DNA of 41,712 bases, taken from positions 1-41,712 of the forward strand of contig NZ_QAIK01000002.1 in the NCBI RefSeq assembly GCF_003061005.1. The letters are read 5' to 3'. Shown here piece after piece: positions 1-7,507 of this stretch (the first letter of the stretch is position 1; every line of letters starts with the position of its first letter). This stretch comes from Pseudomonas sp. HMWF021. Lineage in GTDB: Bacteria; Pseudomonadota; Gammaproteobacteria; Pseudomonadales; Pseudomonadaceae. Below the pieces are notes generated by a model, which worked only from the letters and a program-made list of their open reading frames with translations, had not been told where the DNA came from and searched no databases. Position numbers and translations under genes: made by a program.

Positions 1-76
1 CCGTTCTCCCGCCTCTCGTCACCTTCCCCAAAATTTCCCTTGCCCGCCCGCGCCCGTTTCGGGTATCACTTTGTAC

Positions 77-790
77 ATGATTAGACAGGTACGATTTGAC
101 AAGAAACAACGGGTGGTCGACGAACTCGTCCGGCGCATCGAAAGCGGCCTCATGGAGGACGGCTTTCTGTTGCCTGGCGAGCATCAGTTGGCTCAGGAAT
201 TCAATGTCAGCCGTGGCACGTTGCGTGAAGCGCTGGCCGAACTGAAGCGGCGCAACTACATCGCCACGCAAAGCGGGGTCGGTTCGATTGTCACGTTCGA
301 CGGCGTGGCGCTCGACCAGCGCAGTGGCTGGGCGCAGGCGCTGGCCGACAGCGGGGCGCTGATCAACACCGAAGTGTTGCGCCTGGAAGCCGTGACCCGG
401 CCGGATCTGCTCTCGCGCTTCGGCACCGACCAGTTCATCACCCTCGACCGACGCCGCCGTTCCAATGACGGCACGCTGGTCTCCCTCGAACGCTCGCTGT
501 TGCCGGCCACTGGAGGCCTGGAAAGCCTGCCGCGTGTCGGTCTGATCGACAACTCGCTGACCATCACCCTGGCCGCCTACGGCTACATCGGCGAGCGCGG
601 CGATCAGTGGATCGGCGCCGAACCGCTGAACGCGGTGGACGCCGAACTGCTCGGTCGCGCAGAGGGCACAGTGTTCCTCAAGGCCCTGCGCACCACTTAC
701 GACCGGCAGAACCGCTTCATGGAGCAGGTCGAAAGCCTGCTCGACCCGGTGCATTTCCGTCTGCACCTGCAATTTGGAGAACAGAAATGA
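77..790 (+). CDS. GntR-family transcriptional regulator (HutC/UTRA type)
   Basis: DNA-binding regulator that probably controls the operon behind it. The first ~70 residues are a GntR winged helix: a recognition segment with LPGEHQLAQEFNVSRGTLREAL followed by the wing residues QSGVGSIV. The remaining ~165 residues resemble a UTRA ligand-binding domain, including the 'RLRRSNDG/LERS' type strand region (DRRRRSNDG, VSLERSLLP). Length (238 aa) fits the family. An in-frame TTG lies two codons upstream at 71; the ATG at 77 is preferred. Its stop overlaps the start of the next gene (ATGA), so the two are translationally coupled. The effector is probably the substrate or an intermediate of the pathway encoded downstream; that is inference. 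Confidence 0.88.
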   Translation: MIRQVRFDKKQRVVDELVRRIESGLMEDGFLLPGEHQLAQEFNVSRGTLREALAELKRRNYIATQSGVGSIVTFDGVALDQRSGWAQALADSGALINTEVLRLEAVTRPDLLSRFGTDQFITLDRRRRSNDGTLVSLERSLLPATGGLESLPRVGLIDNSLTITLAAYGYIGERGDQWIGAEPLNAVDAELLGRAEGTVFLKALRTTYDRQNRFMEQVESLLDPVHFRLHLQFGEQK

Positions 791-1785
791 CCGCGCTCAA
801 CCGTGCCCTCGGTGCGTTTTATGGCCTGGCCCTCGGTGATGCGCTGGGCATGCCGACGCAATCGCTGAACCGCGAAACGATCAAGACCCGCTTCGGCCAC
901 ATCACCGATCTGCAGGACGCCGGTCCCCTGCAACCGATCGCCGCCAACATGCCCAAAGGCTCGATCACCGACGACACCGAACAGGCGATTCTGGTTGGCG
1001 AGTTGCTGGTTGAAGGCAAAGGCCGGATCGAGCCGGCAGTGCTCGCGCAACGGCTGATCGAGTGGGAAGCCGAGATGCAGGCCAAGGGCTCACAGGATTT
1101 GCTCGGCCCATCGACCAAACGCGCCATTGAAATGATTCTCGCCGGCCACTCGCCGGAAGAAGCCGGGCGCTACGGCACCACCAACGGCGCGGCGATGCGC
1201 ATCACTCCGGTGGGCATCGCGGCAGACGTCGCTGATCCCGAGCGTTTCATCGCGGCCGTGGTGCAGGCCTGTCAGGTCACCCACAACACCACGCTGGGCA
1301 TTTCCAGCGCGGCGGCGGTGGCGGCGGTGGTTTCCGCCGGGATCAACGGCATGGACCTGGGCGAGGCGCTGAACCTCGGCCAGCAGATTGCGCAACAGGC
1401 GGAAGCGCACGGGCACTGGGTCGCGGGTGGACGTATTGCTTCGCGCATCAGTTGGGCGCGAACCATCAGCGTCGACAGCGACAAGGCGCTGCTGGCGGAC
1501 CTGCTGTACGACGTGATCGGCACGTCGGTGGCATCGCAGGAGTCGGTGGTGGTCTCGTTCGCGCTGGCGCAACAGGTGGCGGTCGGCGAGATGAGCGCGT
1601 TCGATGCGTTGTGCATGGCCGCCAGCCTGGGCGGTGACACCGACACCATCGCGGCGATTCTCGGCGCCATGCTCGGGGCCTGCCTGGGCCTCGAGAGCTG
1701 GCCGGCGCCGATGATCGCCACGGTCAAAGCGGTCAATCATCTGGAGCTTGAGCCCCTCGTGAAAGGACTCCTCACCTTACGCTGA
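787..1785 (+). CDS. ADP-ribosylglycohydrolase-family protein
   Basis: Member of the ADP-ribosylglycohydrolase (ARH/DraG) fold, all-helical enzymes that use two Mg ions to cleave N- or O-ribosyl bonds. Seen directly: the N-terminal GxALGDALGMPTQ segment, the metal-binding TDDTEQAI motif near residue 60, and the C-terminal GGDTDTIAAILGAMLGA motif with both Asp ligands. Length is 332 aa, normal for the family. The start at 787 overlaps the regulator stop by 4 nt; the open frame extends upstream but that part is shadow of the regulator gene. Because the neighbours are a nucleobase-type permease and a sugar/nucleoside kinase, the substrate is more likely a small nucleoside-like glycoside than ADP-ribosylated protein. 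That is inference. Confidence 0.85.
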   Translation: MTALNRALGAFYGLALGDALGMPTQSLNRETIKTRFGHITDLQDAGPLQPIAANMPKGSITDDTEQAILVGELLVEGKGRIEPAVLAQRLIEWEAEMQAKGSQDLLGPSTKRAIEMILAGHSPEEAGRYGTTNGAAMRITPVGIAADVADPERFIAAVVQACQVTHNTTLGISSAAAVAAVVSAGINGMDLGEALNLGQQIAQQAEAHGHWVAGGRIASRISWARTISVDSDKALLADLLYDVIGTSVASQESVVVSFALAQQVAVGEMSAFDALCMAASLGGDTDTIAAILGAMLGACLGLESWPAPMIATVKAVNHLELEPLVKGLLTLR

Positions 1786-1794
1786 GGACCCCGT

Positions 1795-1892
1795 GCAGGA
1801 GCTGCCGAAGGCTGCGATCTTTTGATCTTCAGCAGTCTTCAGGCAGCCGGAAAATCAAGATCAAAAGATCGCAGCCTGCGGCAGCTCCTACA
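1795..1892. repeat. REP-like hairpin, type A (taggagctgcc...)
   Basis: Two inverted arms around a short unpaired centre: GGAGCTGCCGAAGGCTGCG on the left and its near complement ending GGCAGCTCC on the right, each with an inner GATCTTTTGATC/GATCAAAAGATC segment. The same unit recurs five more times in this window, always between genes. Here it sits inside the salvage operon, between the ARH gene and the permease gene, where the RNA form could stabilise or attenuate the transcript. Confidence 0.85.
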
Positions 1893-1953
1893 GGAGATGT
1901 GCAGGCGATTGAATTGCCCACAACCACAATAAAGGCAAACAGGAGCACTGTTC

Positions 1954-3420
1954 ATGAGTTCATCAAACGCCGGGCAAAGCGCCGGGCAACTGGAAACCCG
2001 GGGCATCGAGCCGGTGCCGGAAGCCGAGTGCAACGGCCATCCGCTGCAACTGTTCTGGGTCTGGTTCGCCGCCAACATTTCCATTCTCGGCCTGCCGCTG
2101 GGCGCCACGCTGGTAGCGTTTCGCGGGTTGGCGATCTGGCAGGCGATCATCGTTGCCATCGTCGGCGCCGCCGGTTCGTTCGCCGTGGTCGGGATCATCT
2201 CGATTGCCGGCCGTCGTGGCCGTGCGCCGAGTCTCACGTTGTCGCGAGCGATCTTCGGCGTACGCGGCAACATCGGCCCGACGCTGGTCTCGCTGATGTC
2301 GCGTCTGGGCTGGGAAACCGTCAATACCACTACTGCTGCGTTCGTGCTGCTGTCGCTGTGCTCGATCCTGTTCGGCTCGCCGGTTGAAGCGAAGAGTGCG
2401 CCGGTGCTGACGCTGATCTTCATCGCGATTTTCGTGCTGCTGACCCTGTCGGTTTCGGGCCTCGGTCATGCGACCTTGCTGGTGATCCAGAAGTGGGCGA
2501 CCTACGTGTTCGGTGCGCTGAACATTCTGGTCGGCGGCTTCCTTTGCGCGACCATCGACTGGAGCGCGGTGTTCAACGCCACGCCGGCGCCGATGAGCGC
2601 GATGATCATCGGCATCGGCACCATGGCCGCCGGCACCGGGATTGGCTGGGCCAACGCCGGCGCCGACATGTCGCGCTATCAGCACCGCAGCGTCAAGGCT
2701 GTGCGGCTGGTGGCTTCGGCGGCGTTCGGCGCGGGGATTCCGCTGGTGCTGCTGATCACCCTCGGCGGTCTGCTGTCGGTGGGCAACAATGACCTGGCGT
2801 CGGCGACTGACCCGATCGTGGCAATCCGCGACATGCTGCCGACGTGGATGGCTGTGCCGTACCTGATCACCGCTTTCGGCGGTCTGCTGCTGTCGAACAA
2901 CCTCTCGGTGTACTCCGCCGGTTTGACCACGCTGACCCTGGGCCTCAAGGTCAAACGCGTCTACGCGGTGGTAGTCGACATCGTGGCGATCTTCGCCGGT
3001 TCGATCTACTTCATGCTGATCGCCGACAGTTTCTACGGCCCGTTCATCACCTTCATTTCCCTGTTGGCGGTGCCGATCACCGCGTGGGTCGGGATCTTCG
3101 TGGTCGATCTGCTTCACCGTCACTACTACAGCCCCAAAGACCTGCTCGACGTCAGCCCGAGCAGCGCCTACTGGTATCGCGGCGGCATCGAGTGGCGCGC
3201 GTTCGGCGCGTGGGCGATTGCCATCGTGCTCGGTTTCAGTTTCACCACCATCGGCACCACCGCCGAGAACGTCTGGTTCAAGGGCTTTTTGTCCGACTCG
3301 TGGCTGGGCCACAACGGTCTGGGCTGGATCGTGACCTTCGTGGTGGCCGGTGGCATTTACTTCGTCCTCGGCGGGGCGAAAGATCGTCGCGCCGCGCAAG
3401 TCGAGAATGCTCATGCCTAA
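1954..3420 (+). CDS. NCS1-family nucleobase/cytosine-purine type permease
   Basis: Inner-membrane symporter of the nucleobase:cation symporter-1 (purine-cytosine permease) family. The 488-aa protein has about twelve hydrophobic segments starting near residue 32, and family features such as LSRAIFGVRGN, the GWETVNTTTAAFVL segment of helix 3, GIGWANAGADMSRY near the middle, and an NNLSVYSAGLTTLTLGL helix. Its ligand could be cytosine, a purine, a hydantoin-type compound or a nucleoside; sequence reading does not decide. It starts 168 nt after the ARH gene and its last codons overlap the kinase gene, so transporter and kinase are coupled. Confidence 0.87.
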   Translation: MSSSNAGQSAGQLETRGIEPVPEAECNGHPLQLFWVWFAANISILGLPLGATLVAFRGLAIWQAIIVAIVGAAGSFAVVGIISIAGRRGRAPSLTLSRAIFGVRGNIGPTLVSLMSRLGWETVNTTTAAFVLLSLCSILFGSPVEAKSAPVLTLIFIAIFVLLTLSVSGLGHATLLVIQKWATYVFGALNILVGGFLCATIDWSAVFNATPAPMSAMIIGIGTMAAGTGIGWANAGADMSRYQHRSVKAVRLVASAAFGAGIPLVLLITLGGLLSVGNNDLASATDPIVAIRDMLPTWMAVPYLITAFGGLLLSNNLSVYSAGLTTLTLGLKVKRVYAVVVDIVAIFAGSIYFMLIADSFYGPFITFISLLAVPITAWVGIFVVDLLHRHYYSPKDLLDVSPSSAYWYRGGIEWRAFGAWAIAIVLGFSFTTIGTTAENVWFKGFLSDSWLGHNGLGWIVTFVVAGGIYFVLGGAKDRRAAQVENAHA

Positions 3421-4342
3421 GATGTTGCACACCGGCCAGGTCATCATCGACCTGGTCATGGCGGTTGATCAGCTGCCGCAAATCGGCGGCGATGTGCTGG
3501 CGCAATCGGCCGCCTTCGAGGCCGGTGGCGGTTTCAACGTGATGGCCGCTGCCGTGCGCAATGGCTTGCCGGTGGTCTATCTCGGTCGCCACGGCACTGG
3601 GCGTTTCGGCGATCTGGCGCGTCAGGCAATGAACGCTGAAGGCATTCATATCGGCATCCAGACGCCCGCGCAACGCGACACCGGGATTTGCGTGGCGCTG
3701 ACCGATGCGTCGGCCGAGCGCAGTTTCATCTCCTACATCGGCGCTGAAGGTGAGGTGACCGAGGAGGATTTGAACAGCGTGGCCGCTGAGGCGGGCGATT
3801 ACGTTTATGTGAGCGGATACAGCCTGCTTCACGCGGGCAAGGCGCAGGCGCTGCTGGACTGGACACTGGCGCTGCCAGAGGGGATCAGCGTGGTGTTCGA
3901 TCCAGGCCCTTTGGTGGAATCGCCGGATTCACCCCTGATGCGGGCGCTGTTGCCGCGCATCGATGTGTGGACCAGCAACAGCGTGGAGGCGTTGCGGTTT
4001 ACCGGGGCTGCGGACATTGCGGCGGCCCTGGATCGCCTCGCCGAGCATCTACCGAAAGACGTGCTGATGGTGGTGCGCGACGGGCCGCAAGGGTGCTGGA
4101 TCCAGCAGGCTGGCGAGCGTCGGCAGGTGTCGGGGTTTGCCGTGAAGGCAGTCGACAGCAATGGCGCAGGTGATGCTCATGCCGGGGTGTTCGTTGCCGG
4201 ATTGGCGCAGGGTTTGAATGCGCTTGAGGCGGCACTCCGGGCGAATGCGGCGGCGGCTTTGGCGGTGACGCGCTGGGGGCCGGCGACTGCGCCGGGGGCG
4301 GCTGAGGTGGATGGGTTTATCCGCGAAGTCTGCGGCGACTGA
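3413..4342 (+). CDS. PfkB-family carbohydrate/nucleoside kinase
   Basis: Ribokinase-like sugar or nucleoside kinase. Seen: the N-terminal PfkB signature AGGGFNVMAAAVRNG near residue 35 and the C-terminal signature DSNGAGDAHAGVFVAG around residue 245, with the catalytic Asp of GAGD present. About 309 aa, normal for the family. Two ATGs are possible (3407 and 3413); 3413 gives an 8-nt overlap with the permease stop. The DSNGAGD form (rather than DTxGAGD) is also seen in nucleoside-type kinases. In context it probably phosphorylates the imported nucleoside or the ribose released by the ARH-like enzyme. Confidence 0.85.
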   Translation: MPKMLHTGQVIIDLVMAVDQLPQIGGDVLAQSAAFEAGGGFNVMAAAVRNGLPVVYLGRHGTGRFGDLARQAMNAEGIHIGIQTPAQRDTGICVALTDASAERSFISYIGAEGEVTEEDLNSVAAEAGDYVYVSGYSLLHAGKAQALLDWTLALPEGISVVFDPGPLVESPDSPLMRALLPRIDVWTSNSVEALRFTGAADIAAALDRLAEHLPKDVLMVVRDGPQGCWIQQAGERRQVSGFAVKAVDSNGAGDAHAGVFVAGLAQGLNALEAALRANAAAALAVTRWGPATAPGAAEVDGFIREVCGD

Positions 4343-4352
4343 TCTGACGCTT

Positions 4353-4440
4353 TCGCTGGCAAGCCAGCTCCCACAGGTTTACAGGGTGAAACGCAAATTT
4401 GTGTACCCCGCAATCCCTGTGGGAGCTGGCTTGCCAGCGA
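4353..4440. repeat. REP-like hairpin, type B (gggagctggcttgccagcg)
   Basis: Near-perfect inverted pair: TCGCTGGCAAGCCAGCTCCC on the left and GGGAGCTGGCTTGCCAGCGA on the right, with ~48 nt between. Lies between the convergent kinase gene and the Rho_N-type gene. Three further copies occur in the window (12762, 31550, 32933). Confidence 0.87.
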
Positions 4441-4465
4441 TAAGGCCATCAGCCTCACAGCAAAA

Positions 4466-4846
4466 TCAACCGGCCTTGCGCAACGCCGCAATCAACGCAT
4501 CCTTGCGCATCGAAGAACGCCCGGCGATATTCTTCGCCCGCGCCTCTTTCCTCAGACTGTCCACGGTCTGCGTCTCGCGCGAAGCCTTGCTGTCGCGCGC
4601 ATGTCCTTCACGACTGGCTACCGCACGCCGCGATGAATCCTTGCGATCTTCGGACTTGGCGCTCGCCGGTTTCCTGCGCCCGGAGCCGCCAGCCTTTTCG
4701 CCGCCGCCCGACTGTTTGTTCACCGTCGCCCAGGCTCGCGCCTCGGCTTCGTCTTTGGACAGGCCTTTGTGCTCATAGCTGTCTTCGATATGTGCGGCCT
4801 TACGCTTTTGCTCGGCGGTGTATTTGTCTTTGCTTCCACGAGGCAT
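4466..4846 (-). CDS. Small basic protein with C-terminal Rho_N-like domain
   Basis: 126-aa, highly charged protein. The N-terminal ~45 residues (MPRGSKDKYTAEQKRKAAHIED, then SKDEAEARAWATVNKQSGGG) match a conserved family often labelled 'plasmid stabilisation protein'. A Gly/Ser/Lys/Arg-rich linker follows. The last ~35 residues (TVDSLRKEARAKNI, MRKDALIAALRKAG) look like a Rho termination factor N-terminal/SAP-like helix-extended-loop-helix, a small nucleic-acid binding fold. Function unknown; DNA or RNA binding is inferred from charge and the C-terminal fold. Confidence 0.8.
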   Translation of the reverse strand: MPRGSKDKYTAEQKRKAAHIEDSYEHKGLSKDEAEARAWATVNKQSGGGEKAGGSGRRKPASAKSEDRKDSSRRAVASREGHARDSKASRETQTVDSLRKEARAKNIAGRSSMRKDALIAALRKAG

Positions 4847-4880
4847 GGGATTACTCCTTGCATCAGTAGATGGATTTCTT

Positions 4881-4961
4881 GTGTAGGAGCTGCCGAAGGC
4901 TGCGATCTTTTGATCTTGTTTTTTTAAATCAAAAGATCGCAGCCTGCGGCAGCTCCTACAC
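4881..4961. repeat. REP-like hairpin, type A
   Basis: Inverted pair GTGTAGGAGCTGCCGAAGG and its complement ending GCTCCTACAC, with GATCTTTTGATC/GATCGCAG inner parts and a T-rich loop. It lies between two minus-strand genes, upstream of the Rho_N-type gene and downstream of the 84-aa gene. Confidence 0.87.
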
Positions 4962-4988
4962 GATCATGCATTCACACAATCACAGCCT

Positions 4989-5243
4989 TTAGACATCAAG
5001 TTTTCGCGCCGCTTCGACCCCAGCCGCACTGAGCTTGATCGGCAGATTCAACGAGTGTTCGCCGGCCTCGTTGCAGGTCACATGACCATGGTGAATCAGT
5101 CCGCGATCCTGCAGGGCGGCGAGGGCGCTGGCCACCACTTTCTCGCCGCGATAATTGTCCAGCACCTCTTTGCCCAGTCCGCTTGGATGGGCGTGCAGCA
5201 GGCGGGTGAGGACTTCTTTTTCCAGGTTTTTATCGACGTTCAT
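4989..5243 (-). CDS. Conserved small protein, winged-helix-like
   Basis: 84-aa soluble protein I do not recognise by name. The pattern LEKEVLTRLLHAHPSGLG, VVASALAALQDRGLI, then LSAAGVEAARKL resembles a small winged helix (three helices plus a short wing, like MarR/ArsR-type folds). An ATG start follows a GAGGAAAC ribosome site on the minus strand. No catalytic motif is visible. It lies 44 nt from the secreted-protein gene in the same orientation. Confidence 0.7.
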   Translation of the reverse strand: MNVDKNLEKEVLTRLLHAHPSGLGKEVLDNYRGEKVVASALAALQDRGLIHHGHVTCNEAGEHSLNLPIKLSAAGVEAARKLDV

Positions 5244-5287
5244 GGTTTCCTCTTCATGGATGTGAATAGGACGCTCGCGTCGGCGAA

Positions 5288-5632
5288 CTACTGGCCGCTG
5301 CCTTCGGAGCCCGAGCCACCGGTGGTGGTTTTCGAGCCGATGCCGGGGCCGGCATTATCGGGTGTGGCGGGGGAATCGGGAGTGTTCATGCCACCCTGGC
5401 GACCGGGGTCACTGCCTTGGGTGCGTGGATCAGTGCCAGTGGCAGGTGGCTGGTTGATCAACGGAACCCCGGAACCATCGGTGTTCATGCCGGGGGCACT
5501 GTTGATGGCAGGGGCGCGCGGTGATTGAACCGGATCGGTGGGGCCTGTGCCCGCTGCAGTGGTAGACGCGGCGAAAACCGCAGGGCTCAGCAGGGCGGCG
5601 AAGACGAGGGCAGTCAACCTTGACGGGATCAT
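5288..5632 (-). CDS. Small exported Gly/Pro/Ser-rich protein
   Basis: 114-aa protein with a clear Sec signal peptide (MIPSRLTALVFAALLSPAVFAA, cleavage after the AxA) and a low-complexity mature part rich in Gly, Pro, Thr, Ser and Asn, with no cysteines. A longer open frame reaches 5722, but the ATG at 5632 is chosen because it starts the signal peptide and has a GGAGAAG ribosome site five bases upstream. Function unknown; probably periplasmic and intrinsically disordered. Confidence 0.75.
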   Translation of the reverse strand: MIPSRLTALVFAALLSPAVFAASTTAAGTGPTDPVQSPRAPAINSAPGMNTDGSGVPLINQPPATGTDPRTQGSDPGRQGGMNTPDSPATPDNAGPGIGSKTTTGGSGSEGSGQ

Positions 5633-5729
5633 AGGGCTTCTCCAGTGATTGAATTCCTTACCTGTCTTTGGTCTGCCCTTGGATTGGATTGGTGCCTGAT
5701 GAACGACGAACGGTCGAGACACAGGGTCA

Positions 5730-6383
5730 TCAGTCGAGGCCGATTTCTTCCTTGAACTGCGCCAGGAAAACCTTCAGGCGCTGATGGCGGATCTGTGCCA
5801 GACGCTGACCGGTTCCGGTCTGGAAACCGTCGGCGAGGTGCAGCAGTTTGGTCTGGAAGTGGTCGAGGCAGAAGCGTGTGTCGTTGTAGTCGCGCTCCTT
5901 GGCTTCAGGGTCCAGCGGGTCGTAAAGCGCACTGCCCATACGCCCGGCGACGTAGAAGGTGCGGGCCACGCCAAGCATGCCCAGCGAGTCGAGGCGGTCG
6001 GCATCCTGGACGATTTTTGCTTCGAGGGTCAGCGGGGTGATGTTGGCGGAAAAACTGTGGGCTTCGATAGCGTGGGTAACGGCGGCGATTTTGCTGGCGG
6101 GCCAATCCAGTTCCGCCAGCACGCTGGCAGCTTTCTCTGCAGCGAGGTGCGAAGCCTGCGAGCGCAGGGGCGAGTTCTTCTCGACGGACACGCAATCGTG
6201 CAGCAATACGGCGGCGAGCAACACTTCCAGGTCCCCGCCTTCCTCGGCTTGCAAGGTGCGCGCGTTGTGCCAGACCCGTTGCAGGTGGGCGAGGTCGTGG
6301 GCACCGTCGTCGCCGGGTTCGAGGGCGTGGGGCAGCAGTGCAGCTGCGAGCGCCTCCACGGGCATAAAAATCTCAGTGTTCAT
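5730..6383 (-). CDS. HD-domain phosphohydrolase (YedJ-like)
   Basis: 217-aa metal-dependent hydrolase of the HD superfamily. Metal ligands seen: H33 in HDLAHLQRVW, H62-D63 in LLHDCVSVEK and a later Asp in QDADRLDSLG. The pattern matches the YedJ-like group of uncharacterised bacterial HD proteins. A longer frame starts at 6458, but that portion is REP sequence; the ATG at 6383 has an AAAGGA site five bases upstream. The substrate is unknown; HD proteins usually act on phosphoesters such as nucleotides. Confidence 0.83.
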   Translation of the reverse strand: MNTEIFMPVEALAAALLPHALEPGDDGAHDLAHLQRVWHNARTLQAEEGGDLEVLLAAVLLHDCVSVEKNSPLRSQASHLAAEKAASVLAELDWPASKIAAVTHAIEAHSFSANITPLTLEAKIVQDADRLDSLGMLGVARTFYVAGRMGSALYDPLDPEAKERDYNDTRFCLDHFQTKLLHLADGFQTGTGQRLAQIRHQRLKVFLAQFKEEIGLD

Positions 6384-6411
6384 GAGCATCCTTTCAGACT
6401 GGCGAAGTTCC

Positions 6412-6501
6412 TGTGGGAGCGGGCTTGCTCGCGAAGGCATCAATCCAGTCACCATCATTGTTGTCTGTCAGACCGCTTTCGCGAGCAAGCCCGCTCCCAC
6501 A
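6412..6501. repeat. REP-like hairpin, type C (gggagcgggcttgctcgcg)
   Basis: Inverted pair TGTGGGAGCGGGCTTGCTCG and its complement ending CCGCTCCCACA with ~45 nt between. It is the only copy of this type in the window and differs from type B by a consistent set of changes in both arms. Located between the divergent HD-domain and GNAT genes. Confidence 0.87.
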
Positions 6502-6598
6502 TTGCAATATCGGCGCAGGATATTCTCTGCGCTGCCATGTGACGAGCGCCGCATCCGGCCTTAGTATGGCGCTTTCCATTTTCCGACAAGGCCCGTCC

Positions 6599-7078
6599 AT
6601 GACGATCGAAATCCGCCCGGCGACCCCCAGCGATGCGCCGCAAATCCTCGCCTTCATCACCGAACTGGCAGATTTCGAAAAGGCCCGCCACGAAGTGATC
6701 GCCAGCGTCACCGACATCGAGCGCAGCCTGTTCAGCGAAGGCGCGACCGCCCACGGCCTGATCTGCCTGCGTGATGGTGTGCCGATCGGTTTTGCGGTGT
6801 TCTTCTTCAGTTATTCGACATGGCTGGGCAGTAACTGCCTGTACCTCGAAGACCTCTACATCACCCCCGAACAACGCGGCGGCGGTGCCGGCAAAACCCT
6901 GCTGCGGCATTTGGCGAAAATCGCCTGCGACAACGACTGCGGCCGCTTCGAATGGAGCGTGCTGGACTGGAACACTCCGGCCATCGAATTCTACAAATCC
7001 CTTGGCGCACAGCCGCAGGAAGAGTGGGTGCGCTATCGCATGGATGGCAAGGTGTTGCGTGAGTTTGCCGAAGGCTGA
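6599..7078 (+). CDS. GNAT-family N-acetyltransferase
   Basis: 159-aa acetyl-CoA dependent acetyltransferase. Visible family landmarks are the N-terminal IRPATPSDAPQILAFI, the beta4 strand LYLEDLYITPEQRGGGAGKTLL carrying the acetyl-CoA pyrophosphate loop (RGGGAG), and the C-terminal WNTPAIEFYKSLGA segment. This matches the diamine/thialysine acetyltransferase-like subgroup (YLEDLYV type), so an amine or amino acid substrate is likely. An upstream in-frame extension to 6413 is REP sequence and is discarded. The gene stops exactly where the T6SS cargo module begins. Confidence 0.87.
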   Translation: MTIEIRPATPSDAPQILAFITELADFEKARHEVIASVTDIERSLFSEGATAHGLICLRDGVPIGFAVFFFSYSTWLGSNCLYLEDLYITPEQRGGGAGKTLLRHLAKIACDNDCGRFEWSVLDWNTPAIEFYKSLGAQPQEEWVRYRMDGKVLREFAEG

Positions 7079-7507
7079 GGAGAGCAGGGCTGGCTGACGC
7101 TGCACATCTGTTGCGGTTTCGTCGCCCCCGCCAGCCATTCGTTGCTCAAGGACGGCGCGTTGACGCCGATGGGCTGGTACGTCTATTCCGAGATCGGCCA
7201 GTGGACCTCCGAACATCATCTGGACCTCGGCGTGCAAATGGCCGATCTGCTGCAAACGGCTTACGAGCGTAATCAACTGCGCAATTACAACGCCTGGCTC
7301 AACGAGCTCGACGACGCTGCGCCGGCCGAACTGGCCTGGCAAACCGACCAAGCCTGGCGACATCTGCAAACTGCCACATCCCCCGACAGCCGTGAGCACT
7401 GCCACGCACTGTTCGACCCTGTCGACAACCGCTGGCGCTTCGCCGCGACCGACATCGACATCCATCAGCCGCCCCCGGAACCTCTGAAGCAAGGAGCTTT
7501 GAATTGA
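7079..7507 (+). pseudogene. 5'-truncated reading frame upstream of PAAR gene
   Basis: Coding-like sequence starts directly after the GNAT stop (reading GEQGWLTLHICCGFVAPASH) and runs to a TGA at 7507, ~142 codons, without a good start: the first codons have no ribosome site, and the in-frame TTG (7142) and ATG (7169) are also poorly placed. It therefore looks like the C-terminal end of a longer protein whose 5' part was lost at the junction. I do not recognise the family. Its stop overlaps the TTG start of the PAAR gene, as adaptor or tip genes commonly do in type VI cargo clusters, so it was probably a T6SS accessory or tip-associated protein. It could still be expressed as a short protein. 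Confidence 0.5.

Noticed and set aside
607-786. Upstream extension of the ADP-ribosylglycohydrolase frame
   Set aside because: It overlaps the GntR gene in another frame; the family N-terminus begins at the ATG at 787.
1795-1892. REP hairpins as CRISPR repeats
   Set aside because: They are paired inverted units at scattered sites, not direct repeats with regular spacers.
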